Shown: positions 1 through 12,393 of the stretch, piece after piece
Position numbering within the stretch: position 1 is the stretch's first letter
Layout: each line of letters starts with the position of its first letter
NCBI RefSeq assembly: GCF_902635505.1
Contig: NC_045432.1
Location: forward strand, 72,609,823 to 72,673,822
Source of the DNA: Sarcophilus harrisii
Taxonomy: Eukaryota > Chordata > Mammalia > Dasyuromorphia > Dasyuridae
Reading direction: 5' to 3'
DNA length: 64,000 bases
The notes under the pieces: model-generated
The model's input: the letters and a program-made list of their open reading frames with translations, nothing else
What the model was told of the DNA's origin: nothing
The model's database searches: none
Translations under genes and position numbers: made by a program

Positions 1-110
1 CGGGGGAAGCAACGTGGAACCCAGTGTCCGCAGCTGCTTCCGCTTTGTGAGTATGGAGCGGGCGGGGGACCTGCTACGGGTGGGGCGGCGGCGCCCAATG
101 CAGGAACGTC

Positions 111-142
<32 letters not shown>

Positions 143-3100
143 ATTTTATTTTTTTATTTAATAGCCTTTAATTTACAGGATATATACATGGGTAACTTTA
201 CAGCATTAACAATTGCCAAACCTCTTGTTCCAATTTTTTACCTCTTACCCCCACCCCCTCCCCTAGATGGCAGGATGACCAGTAGATGTTAAATATATTA
301 AAATATAAATTAGATACACAATAAGTATACATGACCAAAACGTTATTTTGCTGTACAAAAAGAATCAGACTCTGAAATATTGTACAATTAGCTTGTGAAG
401 GAAATCAAAAATGCAGGTGTGCATAAATATAGGGATTGGGAATTCAATGTAATGGTTTTTAGTCATCTCCCAGAGTTCTTTTTCTGGGTATAGCTAGTTC
501 AGTTCATTACTGCTCCATTAGAAATGATTTGGTTGATCTCGTTGCTGAGGATGGCCTGGTCCATCAGAACTGGTCATCATATAGTATTGTTGTTGAAGTA
601 TATAATGATCTCCTGGTCCTGCTCATTTCACTCAGCATCAGTTCGTGTAAGTCTCTCCAGGCCTTTCTGAAATCATCCTGTTGGTCATTTCTTACAGAAC
701 AGTAATATTCCATAATTTTCATATACCACAATTTATTCAGCCATTCTCCAACTGATGGACATCCATTCAGTTTCCAGTTTCTAGCCACTACAAAAAGGGC
801 TGCCACAAACATTCGTGCACATACAGGTCCCTTTCCCTTCTTTATAATCTCTTTGGGATATAATCCCAGTAGTAACACTGCTGGATCAAAGGGTATGCAC
901 AGTTTGATAACTTTTTGAGCATAGTTCCAAACTACTCTCCAAAATGGTTGGATTCGTTCACAACTCCACCAACAATGCATCAATGTCCCAGTTTTCCCAC
1001 ATCCCCTCCAACAATCATCATTATTTTTTCCTGTCATCTTAGCCAACCTGACAGGTGTGTAGTGGTATCTTAGAGTTGTCTTAATTTGCATTTCTCTGAT
1101 TAATAATGACTTGGAGCATCTTTTCATATGACTAGAAATAGTTTCAATTTCTTCATCTGAGAATTGTCTGTTCATATCCTTTGACCATTTTTCAATTGGA
1201 GAATGGCTTGATTTTTTATAAATTAGAGTTAATTCTCTATATATTTTGGAAATGAGGCCTTTATCAGAACCTTTGACTGTAAAAATATTTTCCCAGTTTA
1301 TTAATGCAGGAACGTCTACGTGGTTCCTGGGGGTCCTTCTAGTTCTGCCAGAGAGTCAGGGAAGGGGCTCAGCCTGGCCAGAGCCAGGTCAGCAGTCTGG
1401 GAGCTTCCAGAGGAAGCCATTTACCAGGAAGGCTCCCCAAGCCCGCTCTGGCCCACCTCAGGCCTCGGCTCTTCCTGTGGTCTTTCCCCAGAGCACCGGG
1501 AAGCCGGTCATTGAAGCTGCCCAGTTTCTGGAGTGGGTCAACCTGGAGCCACAGTCCATGGTGTGGCTGGCTGTGTTGCACCGCGTGACCATCGCGGAGC
1601 AGGTGAAGCACCAGACCAAGTGCTCCGTGTGTAGGCAGTGCCCCATCAAAGGCTTCAGGTAGGGGACCACCCCCTCTCTTCACAGTAGGGCTGGCAGGGG
1701 ATAGCTCCCCTACATTCACATGAGGAAACCAAGGCACAGAGGTTATGATTTGTCCTGAATCAGATAGCCAGTGAGTGAGGCAGAATTGGAAGCCGGACCT
1801 CCCGGGGCCTAGTCCAGAGCCAGACAGAGATGGCACCTGGGCCCAGGATGTGACGGGTGCCCTGGTTGGCACGCCATCTCCCCACACCAAATGTTGGAGC
1901 AGGTGCCAGGCGCTCCCAAGGCCGTCAGCTGTGCCACAGAAGCCCGGCAGGGTACCAGGGGACACAGTGTAACCATCAGGGTTTGCCCTGAGAGCTGGCT
2001 GGGTGTCAGGCTAAAATCAGCAAAGGCCCATCAGCCTTAGGAAATAGGGACTCACTGACTCCATTCAATTAAAGTGGCGCATACCGAATGTGTGGCATGT
2101 GCCAGGCACCATGCTGAGCCAGCGTGGGGCCAGTCACACAGACAGCTCACCTGCTCCCTTGACAAGAGGGAAAAGTCTCACCAGAATGGGTCACTTTGGG
2201 CCCCTTCGTCGTGGGGCAGATGGGCCAGAGGCCGAAGGCCCTGTCGAGCCCTCACTTGGCCCGGCACACCTCGAGATGGGCCTCTGCTCCACGCAGCCTT
2301 TGGTTTGGCAAGATGGGCCCCAGACTTCCTGAGGGTGGACACGTACACGTTTATCTGCATCCCCGCCACCCAGTCAGGCGGCTGGCACAGAGTAGGCATT
2401 CGGCCGGTCCGCAGTGAATCGAGTGGAAGCCTTCAGGAAGTGGGCTGGATGGGTCTCGGTGTACTTCTGCCAGCCCCTCTCTCAACGGGGCAGGCCTGGC
2501 TCCATCCAACCCTTCTTGTTGCCCTCATTTCCCCAAGGTACCGGAGCCTTAAGCAGTTCAACGTGGACATCTGCCAGACCTGCTTCCTGACGGGCAGGGC
2601 CAGCAAAGGGAACAAGCTGCACTACCCCATCATGGAGTATTATACGCCGGTAAGGAGGGAGGCCCTGCCGCTGCTGGGGAGCCGACTCTGCCATCACAAG
2701 GGCACAGTGTAGCCCCAAAAGGCACAGCGGGAGCCCAGCTCTTCCCCTCTGACTCTTTTCCCCAGTCGGCCGAGACTGGCCACGGGGTCTGAGGGCATCA
2801 CTGGGCATACCATGGCAAGCCTGGACTCGGTCAGGAGCTGAGGCGTCACTGGGCGCGGGGGGCTGGCTTTGGGTTCCTGCAGTTTTCAGAGCTGTCAAAG
2901 TGGAGAGGGGCAGAGCAATGGGTCAGCTCACACCGGTTGACTTCCTGAGGGGGTCTCAGGGGTATTTAACTGCAGTTGGAGGAAGGCTTTGGTGCCGACC
3001 ACATCCGGGTCCACGCCGCTCAGTCCCTTTCAGGCTTGCCCCATTTGACCCCGGGTTCCTCTGATAGCTGTGCTGGCTGTGTGGGCTCCGGGGCCCCTTG

Positions 3101-3288
3101 GGTTTCAGGCTGAACCTCTTCGTGCCCCAAACTTGGCACCACCTCCAGGCCCCGGCTGCAGAATTTCAATGAGCTGCTCTCTGTTCTGGGCAGACAATCT
3201 GACTCATGCTCACGCACACATGTGCAAGTGCGCATACACTCACACAGCACAGACACATATGCACACGGCACACACGGCACATGCACGT

Positions 3289-3326
<38 letters not shown>

Positions 3327-6300
3327 GGTCTTTTTCAACAAGTTCCTTCACACTTTTTTCTTCAGTGGCTTCTCTAAAGCACAGAATTTCTGAGTTGAAA
3401 GGACAGTTGAAAGCAGGCAGGCCCAGCAGCCCTTACTTGAGAAAGGATCACCCCTCGCCCCCAAACCCAGGGTCCACCAGCAGACCCCTCCTCCTCCCTT
3501 CTCTATTTGTCTGTTTTTCTCTCTTCTCTATTTCTGCCTGTCTCTCTCTTCTATTTCTCTCTGTTTTTCCATTTGTCTGTCTCTGTATTTCTTTCTCTTC
3601 TGTTTCTCTTCCTCCCTCCTCTCTCTCCATTTGTCTATTACTCTCATTCTCTGCTCTTCCTCCTCTCTATTTCTCTCTTGTTTCTGTCTCTATTTCTCTA
3701 TTCCTCCCTCCTCTATTTCTGTCCATTTCTCTGTCTTTCTATTTCTCTCATTCTCTTCTTTCTCTTCCTTCCTCCTCTATTTCTATTTTTTCTCTCCCTT
3801 CCTCCTCTCACTTCTATTTCTGTCTCTATTCTCTCTCCTATTTCTCTCTGTCTCTCTTCCTCTCTCTTTTCCTTCTTCCTCTCTCTATTTCTGTCTCTGT
3901 TCTCTCTCTTCTATTTCTCTGGCTCTTTGTCTCTTCCTGCTCTCTCTTCTCTTTCTGTCTCTGTTCTCTCTCTCTTCTATTTTTCTCTTTCTCTCTCTCC
4001 TCTCCCGTGATCATGAGCTCAGTCATCTCATCATCTAAGAGATCTTTCAGGAGCTCTTGGTGGAGCTTACCGGGGCCCGTGGTTGAAGTCACCGAGGTCA
4101 CCGCTAGGCCCTCTCTCGCCTATGGGATTGGTCTCTGTCTCCCAAAGCAGTAAATTCACACCCTCTGCTAAGAGTATCGTCAGCATCATGGCATAGCAGT
4201 TTCCTATCCTGAACTCCCATGCTCCTTTTGGGGAGAGTCACCTCTTCAGACCTTCCTGTCTTAGCCTCCCCCTCCTGTCGCTCACCCCGGCACAGAGCCT
4301 TGGCAGTGAGCACCTAAATTTGAACGATCACTTGGCCGGCGTACATGGGTCCGAGACTGGGGCTTTCCAAGATATATGGGAGTTTTGGGAAATGTGGCCT
4401 GAGGCACTCATATGTGTATGGCCCCAGGCTCCTGGATGCTCTCCAGGAGCCCTCAATCCCTTACCGGCTGGCCCGAGACCCCAGCGGTGGTGACGGCGGT
4501 AGGTGAACCTTCGCTTCTGTCTCTCCACAGACTACTTCCAGTGAGAACGTGAGGGATTTTGCTACAACACTGAAGAACAAGTTCCGGTCCAAGCAGTATT
4601 TCAGCAAACACCCTCAGAGAGGATACCTGCCCGTGCAGTCTGTGCTGGAGGCGGACTACACCGAGCCGTGAGTACCCACTCCCTGAGCCCTGGCAAACGC
4701 TGGACGTGAGGCCAGATGACCTCCCCGGCCCCCAGGGACACACGGACCCCATTGTGCTGAACTGGGGAGTGTCTGGGGAGGGTCCAGAGACCGTGGCCCA
4801 GCTGCGGAAAAGGAAGCGGTTTGGGGGCAGGGGGCCGGGAGAAAGCGAGAGGAATCCGGATGTTGACCCCTGGCTGCCCTCCCTCAGGCTGGCCTCCTCT
4901 CCGATGTTGCCACACTCCGATACGCATTCCCGCATCGAACACTTTGCCAGCAGGTACCAGAGCGGGCTCCACCAGCCGAGGCGGGGGGAGGCCGGGAGAG
5001 GGGAATCCATGAGGAAACCGGGGAAGGTGATCCGGCCAGATGAGGCCTCGCATAGGCCCGTGCCCTGGGAGAGCCTTGTCCGGAATGAACCCAAGTGGTC
5101 GAGGGAGCGGGGAATCCCGGGAGACTCCCGGTTCCTTCAGGGGGCCATGTGCCCCCTTGTGTGACTCCCTTCCGTTTCCACTCCTTTGTCCCCAGGCTCG
5201 CCGAGATGGAAAGCCAGAACTGCTCCTTCTTTAACGATAGCCTGTCCCCTGACGACAGCATGTGAGTCCCCGTGGGCCCCCCCCCCCCCGGCATCTCCCA
5301 GGGACTTCCCGCTTTCAATTAGGAGAGGCCAGCCTAGGCCCAGGGAATTTGGGCGGGAGGGGTGCGAAGGCCCCCCCACTTAGAAACATGAGGTCAGGTG
5401 AGGAAAGTGAGCGTCATTACTGTGGCAGCCCCCCCCCCCCAGAGCCGAGTTCGGGGGCCTCTCCTGTTATTCCCCCTTTCCCCCCACTTTTGGCCTTCAG
5501 TCCCGGTGACCTCCTGCCCCAGGCCTGGGGTCCATTTCCGGAGAAGGGAGTGAGCGTCCTCAGGCAATGGAAGGGAACTCGCTGACCTTAGAAAACATCT
5601 CCCCAAGATGGCAGCGTCCCGCCTGCCAGTCTAGGGGGGTGTCAGACACCCCTCTGCGGCAAGGTCGCCCTCCTTCCCCGGGGGCCCGTGAGGCGGAGCC
5701 ATCCCAGGTCTGCCTTGGACTGAAACAAGAGTATTACAGCTACCTGCCAGAGGGGAAGTTCAGGCCCGGGAAAGGGAGGTGTCATGGTCGGGACCAGCCA
5801 GTAAACCGCAAGGAGGACTCGGGCGTCCCAAGAGCACTTGCTTGCCCCCAGATCCCCACAGCCACCCCAGCCTTCTCCCGGCAAAGCCTGGATATGCGGC
5901 CCTTCTCTCTCTCTAGGCGACTACGGTAATGGTTCCCATGAGCCCCTTGGGAGAGCTGAAAGCCAGGAGCCCCCTGCCAGGGTTTTGCCTGCCTAGTAGA
6001 TGATGCTCTCTCCTCTCCCCTGTCCCCCGCCCCCTGGCAGAGATGAAGATCAGTATCTGCTGAGGCACTCGAGCCCCATCACTGACCGGGAGCCCACTTT
6101 TGGGCAACAAGCCCAGGACGCCGCGGCCGCCGATGACAAGGGGGAATTGGAGAAGATCCTGGCTCACTTGGAGGATGAGAACCGGTGGGTGTGTGCCCGG
6201 GGGTGGGACGGGCTGACGAGAGGGCCCGGACGCGGCCTGAGGAGCAACGGTGAGGCCTCCGCTGCCGCCCCTGGATACTGGGCCTTCAGGCCAGGGTGTC

Positions 6301-8012
6301 CGTACGGGCGCCATGCAGAGAGCCGGGAAGATGAGGATCGAGCCGTGTGCACCGACACGCAGATTGTTGGAATGGGAGCAGGGGCGGGGGGCAGGGATGG
6401 GAGTGGGCCCAAAGCGGGCCCTCCACTGTGACTCACAGACAAGGTGCACCCGGCCAGCCCTGCCACCAGGAGTCTGCTTTTCTCTGCTAACCAAGCACTG
6501 GGGTTCAGGCTCATGCAAGATGCAAGGGGGTAAAAGGAAGGGCTAAGATCCCCCTCTAGCCAGCTCCTCACTTTGCCAGCGGGCTGGGCCAAAAGTAGCA
6601 GTGGCAAGGTGGGCGGGCATCTGTCCTGTTAAGTGCTGGCTCTCAGCCCACTGAGGCTGGGGGAAGGCCGGGACTTCCAGATGTGCCTATATGGCCGGTC
6701 AAAAAGCGGGGGGGTCCTGTGCCTCGAAGGGGCTCCTCTTCATGGCAGCCATACCGGCCCGGCCAGGCAGCTGGCCCAGGACCCGGATACCACTTGGGCC
6801 CCAGACCTCAGGCTCCGTGTGTCTGGCAGGATCCTTCAGGGGGAGCTGCGTCGCCTGAAGTGGCAGCACGAAGAGGCCGCTGAGGGTCCCCCCGAGGCAG
6901 CCCAGGACCCCCGCAACGAGGAACTCTTGGCCGAAGCCAGGCTCCTTCGGCAGCACAAGAGCCGCTTGGAGACGCGCATGCAGATTCTGGAGGACCACAA
7001 CAGGCAGCTGGAGTCCCAGCTGCTGCGTCTGCGGGAGCTGCTGCTGCAGGTGAGGGTGCCCGGGCAGCCCCGGGCCCGGCCTAGTGGCCGAGAACCTTCC
7101 CAAGCGATGGCCTCCAGGCCTCGGTCCAAACGGGCCCCCTGTGACCCGACTGCGCCTCCTAATGTTCCCCATGGGACTTTCTAAGCTAGGACTTCTTCAA
7201 GGCTTCACTCATCCCTATGTCTTCCGAACTCTATCCCACAGGACTTGACAGCTTTTGGGCTTCCCTGGGAACTGGCTGGCAAGGAGGCGGTGGGGGAGGC
7301 GGGGAACAGGGGATCTTTTTCTGGAAACAAGGCCCAAAAGGATCTGGTTCAGAATAATGCCACAGAGTGCAAGCTCCTTGAGGGCAGGGGCCATTTCTGT
7401 CTCTGGCGTTGCACCCGGCGTCCGGCCTGGCCGCTTCGCAAGTGCTGCTCGGAGTGTGGTCATGACATTCACGTCAGGACATGATCCAGGGGAGATCCTA
7501 GGGTTTTCCTCCAAGATATTAAAAAAAAGGAGGGGAGGAACTGCCTGCTAGTGCCGGTGCCCCTGCCCGAGCCCTCAGGGGTCCTTGGATGCCCACTGGA
7601 GGGTCACTTTTTCCTTCCTCTTTGTAGCCACCCCCTGAATCAGAAGGCAATGGCTCTGCAGGCTCCTCCCTGGCCTCTTCCCCACAGCAGTCGGAGAGCA
7701 GTCACCCCCACGAGAAGGAGCACACCACCCCAGACACCGAGGCCGCGGGTGAGCTTCCCCTTCCTCCCGGGCCTCGGCCTTGCCCCTGGGCTCCAGCCCA
7801 GCCGGGCTGGGCCCGGAAGCCTTTCCCAGGAGCCGCGGAGTGCGCTGGCTGAAAGGCCCCTTTCTCTGCTTTCCCTCTCTACCCCAGATGATGTGGGACA
7901 GAAAAGCCAGGACGTCAGCCTGTGCTTGGAGGACATCATGGAGAAGCTCCGCCACGCCTTTCCAAACGTCCGGAGCCCAGATGTGCCCACCAACACTCTG
8001 CTGGCTTCCTGA
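1..8012 (+). CDS. DRP2: Dystrophin-related protein 2, C-terminal part (partial, ten exons)
   Basis: Coding exons read from splice sites and frame: 1-46 (cut by the window edge), 1492-1658, 2538-2649, 4531-4667, 4888-4953, 5196-5261, 6041-6184, 6830-7049, 7628-7748 and 7888-8012 (stop TGA). They join in frame into 400 residues. Visible in order: the ZZ zinc finger with its CSVC and CQTC cysteine pairs and a following LHYP histidine; the dystrophin-family block starting [10 protein letters not shown]; a serine-rich linker; a leucine-heptad coiled coil in the 6830-7049 exon (start [11 protein letters not shown]); and a C-terminus ending NTLLAS. This matches remembered DRP2 more closely than dystrophin or utrophin. 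In the family the ZZ region helps bind beta-dystroglycan and the coiled coil binds dystrobrevin; DRP2 works with periaxin in Schwann-cell membranes. Every donor seen is GT and every acceptor AG. The 5' part (spectrin repeats, WW, EF-hand-like) lies left of the window. Plus-strand position beside TAF7L agrees with human Xq22.1. Confidence 0.95.
97..1317 (-). mobile_element. L1 LINE, 5'-truncated 3' end, with target-site duplication
   Basis: An insertion in a DRP2 intron, 50 bp after the donor at 46/47. It is flanked by a perfect 15 bp duplication AATGCAGGAACGTCT at 97-111 and 1303-1317. The poly(T) at 112-135 is the poly(A) tail read on the other strand. The minus strand encodes an open 203-residue piece of L1 ORF2 C-terminus (564-1175) with recognisable segments such as [23 protein letters not shown] and [12 protein letters not shown] perfect duplication and an open frame suggest a fairly recent event. 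Confidence 0.93.
1318..2537. other. DRP2 introns around the ZZ exons, with a MIR-like relic
   Basis: The intron between 1658 and 2538 carries a decayed MIR-like stretch around 1715-1810 (GAGGAAACCAAGGCACAGAGG core). The remainder is GC-rich intron in which I see no further element. Confidence 0.4.
3290..3322. repeat. (CA)n microsatellite
   Basis: An uninterrupted AC dinucleotide run in the DRP2 intron between 2649 and 4531. The sequence just upstream (about 3205-3290) is a degraded CA-rich tract, so this is the pure core of a longer array. Confidence 0.95.
3497..4012. repeat. Polypyrimidine tract, degenerate (TCTCTCTATTTCTGTCTC)n
   Basis: About 515 bp on the plus strand made almost wholly of C and T, with repeated CTCTCT, TATTTCT and TTCCTCC words. 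It lies in the DRP2 intron between 2649 and 4531, 519 bp before the next exon. All six frames are free of stops over long spans only because of the composition. It is not coding. Confidence 0.95.
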
Positions 8013-11000
8013 GGTGTCCCGGCGTCCATCCCCCACCCTGGATCCCGGTCTTGGCCACATCCCCGTCCCTGCCCCAACTGGGCCCTTCCTGTCACCACCA
8101 GCCCTCCTCCCTCTCCCGTTCCCCCCCCCCCTGGGTTAGTATGTTTCAGGCAGCAGCAGGGTCTTGAGGTAAGAGCAGCCAGATTTTGGGGGGATGGAAA
8201 GAGGGGGGGCCGGCAAAGGGACCTTCCAACCCTCAAACCAGCAGTCCACTTCCCATCGGCACTGCCACCATATCCCAGGATACGTTGGGTTGGGGACAGA
8301 TAGCCAGTTTAGGGATGTGAGCGGTCCCGTTCCATCCCCTACCTGGCACCCGCCCAGGTATCCTTGCCCTCTGGCCCAGCCCTGGGACCACGTGGGTACG
8401 AGCCCAGCCCCTCCTGGGAGGCTGGTGCCCCTTTCCCACAGATAGTCTGCTGCCTGGACCCCCTTCCTCCCCATGCTCCACCCCTCCCGCCCCCTAACTC
8501 GGCCTCCCTTCACTGGGCAGCCTTTCAGACTAGTCTTACTTGTCCCACTAACCCTCGGTGCCCCACGGGTGGCACTCCCAGGAGACGAGCGTCAGAGTGC
8601 CCTCAAGGACAGGGGGCTCCTTCCGCCTTTGGAAAGCAGCCTTGATTTTTCCTGGCTCCTAACACCACCTAACATTTGGGCCTCGTTTGGAAAAAATGGA
8701 AGCCACTCCAGTGGAGGTTCCCTCCCCCCTCCTATTTCTTCAAGGCCTCGGCCTCTGGGGCGATCGGCCAGCAATGCCCCGGGCAACCGGGCCGCTTGCT
8801 TTCCTCTGCGGGTCCCCTGGGTCCTGGAGATCTGTCTGGTCATGCCTCCTTCGGGGTCAGGGGTGGCATATCAGGCCAGGTCTCCAAAGGGGCTTTGTCC
8901 CCGCTGCCCCCTGGGAGCGGGCATTGTGCCAGTCTGGCCTCTAAGGGCTTTGGGAGGAGGAAGCGGCCCTGGGGCCACCATAGTGATGTTCCCAGGGCCG
9001 TGACTGGGCCCAGTGCCTGCCCGGGGCTCCTCCTCTCCCTCCTCCCAGGGCGACGCGGGCAGCCATCCAGATGCCAGAGCCCAGCAGAGGTGCAGCTTGT
9101 GGCGCCAGGGCTCCAAGGGCTCTCCCAGAGCCTCCAGAGGAGCCCCAAGGGCTTTCCCTTTGCAACCCTCCTTTGATTCTCTCATTCTAATGCTGGATAG
9201 CGAAGTCTTGCCAGCTGAACTAACCTCCATGGGCACGGCGCAGGCCCCGGGCCCAGAAGGGGGCCCGAGCAGGCAGGAGGCTCGGGGCCTCTGGCCCAAA
9301 CCAGAGCCAACTTCAGCAGCCTTATACTGGAAGGAGCTCTAGAACAGGGCCCTAGAATCCAGTCTGGCTGTCTAGCTCTCTCTGCACTCCACCTAGATCC
9401 ATCTCTGGCTGCCCCGTGCCATCAGTATTCGCACATTAAATCCTAATACCTCGTGAAGTCTTCACGTTCTGCCTCGCTCTTTGTCAGGCCTGGCCCTCGG
9501 CCGTGTGGGGGAAGTGCCCGGATGCCCACATCCTCAGCTGCTCCCTCAGAACTTCCTCCGGGGGTGGCGCAGGCCACTCTGGGACCCGGGCTCCCGGGCC
9601 TGTCACTGGAGTCCCTCTGTCACCCCTGGGGCCTAGGGGAGACCAAATCAAAGTTCTGTCCTGTCCCAGATCCCCTAGTGTACCAGAAAGGAGACCACAG
9701 TCTCCATTTCTGGCTTTCCCCATCTCACTCCCCACCCCACCCCCACCCCCCGGGTCCTAGGCAAGGCCACATAGTTGATTCTTCAGCCCCTTCTTCTCTT
9801 CATGAGGTCTCACTTGACCTCCTAAAGGAAGCAGAGGCCAACTTCGCCTTTGGGCGGCCATCAGACAGGTCAGTGGGTAGAAGAGGAAGAGACTGTCTGC
9901 ACCTGCGGCAGTCAAGATGGCGACCGAGCCGGTTCCGCTGTCAGAGCTCTCGGGGCTGGATGGCCGGGCCTTGGGCTTCCTGACCCAAGCTCATACCCCA
10001 AGGTTGGGGAACCTCCGCCCTGGCCACAAAAGGGATGAGAACAATAGAAAGGTGCCAGGGAGATCACACCAGGAAGACCTAAGGGTCTTCCCAGGGGCCC
10101 GAGGAGGAGCTGGTAGATGGAAACAGGAAAGTGCTTGCTCCTTGTCAGGACGGCTCTGCTCCCCCGGGTGGATGTCCCAGAGTATTTTTTTAAACCAGGA
10201 ACACCCTGGAAGGATCCCCCAGGCCCAAGAGCTCAGCCACCTGCCTCCGAGAGGGAGTGGGCCAGGCCGGCAGGGATGCACGGGGACTTGGTTAGCAGGT
10301 GCAGCGGGAGGTGGCGGGGAAGCAGCCCGGCTCCTTCCCCAATGGGGGCTCAGGCCCGTGGTCATCCCTGTGACCCGAGCGGTGTGTCGCCGTTATGGGA
10401 GAAACGAGCCCTGGGAATCCTTGAACGTGCCGTATGTCGTCAGAGCATCTATTGTGTACTGGGTTCGACACTGTCGAATTTCTTGTAATGTGTGTGAGTG
10501 CTGGGGGGGGGGGGTGTCGCTAGCAGCCTACAGAAGGGCTTCTCGTTGTAGGCTTCGCATAGCTAGCTCTAGGGGCCACGGGTGGCCTGACTTGGCCGGA
10601 GTGGCAGGCGAATGGTGCCGGCGGTGACTGAGGACTGACCGAGTGTTTGCCATGATGGGTTTGGGGATGAGCAGCGGAGAAGCGCGTCCACCGCGCCGGG
10701 AGCTGGACCAGCCTCGCCCACCTCCGTTCCCACCCGACTCGGGCCGGGAGTAGGAATCGCAATCCTCCTTCCCCCCAGTGGGCACAGGGCGGGGCCCGGA
10801 GGCCGGGGTGGCCTCTGGCCACGCGTACAACAGGTGGAGCCAGCACCTTTCATGAAGTGAGTGTTCAGAACGGCCCGGGCCCAGCTCCAGAGCTCTTTGG
10901 GCCGGGAGCCCAAGGTTCAGATGAAGAAGGGGGGCCGAAGACCTGGCAGGTCTTAAAAAGGGTACATGGGGGCCTGACCGGGCTCAAGGAGCCTTCCTTC

Positions 11001-11221
11001 TTTGGCACCCTGCGAGAAGGGGACACCTTCACTCCTTTCTTCCCCAGGGAGTACCTGGGTCCTCCCATCCCCAGCTCCAGTTACCAGGAGGCCGAGGGCC
11101 GAGGCAGGGGGAGGGGAGGGGGTGTTCTTGAAGACTTGGGGCGGGGGGCAAATTGGCTTCCTTTGGTTACCACTCACCGTGGTGCTGTTTCCTCTTCTAA
11201 TTCTGCTTTAGAAAGAATAAA
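8013..11221 (+). other. DRP2: DRP2 3' UTR, extent uncertain
   Basis: GC-rich sequence without splice-supported coding frames follows the DRP2 stop. An ATTAAA poly(A) signal lies at 9435-9440 and a canonical AATAAA at 11216-11221, beyond which base composition turns AT-rich. The human gene has a 3' UTR of several kilobases, so the second signal is the more likely end. A G-homopolymer of about 12 bases lies near 10502-10513. Confidence 0.5.
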
Positions 11222-12212
11222 TTTGTATTTGTACGCTTCGGCTTTTCTTCACGACTCTCCTTTTCGCCTACGGCCTCGTTCCCACCGAGTCCTTTCCCAG
11301 GGGGCAGAGGGGCACCCATAGGTTCTTCCAAGGTTCCTCCCCCGAGCATGTGGCTCACAGAGTCCCAGGCACTGGCACCGGGACATGGGCAAAACCAAAG
11401 TGCAGCTTGAGGTCTAGATTTTCTTCTGCCTCTCACTAATAATGGCCTCCTCTCTGGTCTCCCGGCTCCCAAATAACTGCCAATTTTTTATTTATTTTTT
11501 CCCTAAATTTTATGTTTGTTTATGCATTTTATTTACTTATTTATCTATTTACTTATTTCATTATCTGTTTGCTAAATTAATTTACTAATTAAATTAAATA
11601 TTGTTTATTTCTTATTTCTGTGGCTTCCAGCTTGCCCTCAAGCCTTAGACATTTGAGGGGTGGAAGACGGCACCGGGTTCAAGACATAAGGCCTTTATGG
11701 GGAGAGCCGGGAGGCCGGTTCCAGGATAACCATGGTCACAAGGGGGTGTCACAGGGGATAACCATGGTCACAGGGAAGGGGGAGGGAATCTCGCTCATGC
11801 TGCCACTGGGTGGGGGGCGGGCCATCTGGACATTTCCCATTTCAAAAAATGTTTGCTCAATTCGGCCCCTCCCCTTAAGTATGCCCCCCTTCACTTCAGC
11901 CCCCTAGGACACAGCTTTGGGCCCACCACAGTTACAGCCTTAATTTGCTGCTGGTTATTTGGAGGAAGAAACCAGGGTCTGGTAAGGACCCCGTAGCTCT
12001 CAGCTCAGCTCGGGATCTCCCGTTGGCCCAGAGTTCTCCACCTGGCCTTGGTGCCAGGGCCACCTTCTGGGAAGTGGATTTTTCAAATGCATAAGAGAGA
12101 AGGAAACTAAAGTGAAAGATTTGTACAATGTTCAAAAAACATACACAAGTCCATGGACCAGGGCCCAGAGAGTAGCCCCATCTGCTCATGATCCTCTGAG
12201 TCCTAAGGTAGC
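9441..12212. other. GC-rich tail of DRP2 region, then AT-rich intergenic DNA
   Basis: Up to about 11.2 kb this is probably DRP2 3' UTR or flank. After it comes a T/A-rich stretch around 11480-11620, then low-copy sequence. A short direct repeat containing ATAACCATGGTCACA occurs twice near 11726-11775. I find no gene here. Confidence 0.4.
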
Positions 12213-12393
12213 AGCAGCTGGTTTTCTTTCTTTTTGTTTTTGTTGAAGCAGTTGGGTTTAAGTGACTTGCCCAGGGTCCCACAGCTAGGAAGTATTTAGT
12301 GTCCAAGACCAGATTTGAACTCGGGTCCTCCTGACTTTAGGGCCGGTGCTCTCTCCACTGAGCCACCGAGCTGTCCCAGCAGCTGGTTTTCTT
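12213..12393 (-). mobile_element. Short tRNA-derived marsupial SINE with target-site duplication
   Basis: Reverse-oriented copy of the SINE whose sense strand begins GGGGCAGCTAGGTGG and contains A-box-like GCAGTGGATAGAGCACC and B-box-like GAGTTCAAATC segments. It is bounded by a 16 bp direct repeat AGCAGCTGGTTTTCTT at 12213-12228 and 12378-12393. I would call it WSINE1-like; the family name is from memory. Confidence 0.88.

Noticed and set aside
3206-4153. Open frames of 315, 167 and 135 codons rich in Ser, Leu and Phe
   Set aside because: They only translate the polypyrimidine tract in three phases; no domain and no splice support.
4453-5384. Several 60-213 codon antisense frames across DRP2 exons
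   Set aside because: They are complements of genuine DRP2 coding exons and GC-rich introns, with no splice logic of their own.
9917-10627. A 236-codon open frame starting MATEPVPLSEL with a good start context (AAGATGG)
   Set aside because: It lies in the GC-rich DRP2 3' UTR or flank, has no family likeness, no intron support and frequent Gly/Arg/Pro typical of chance frames.
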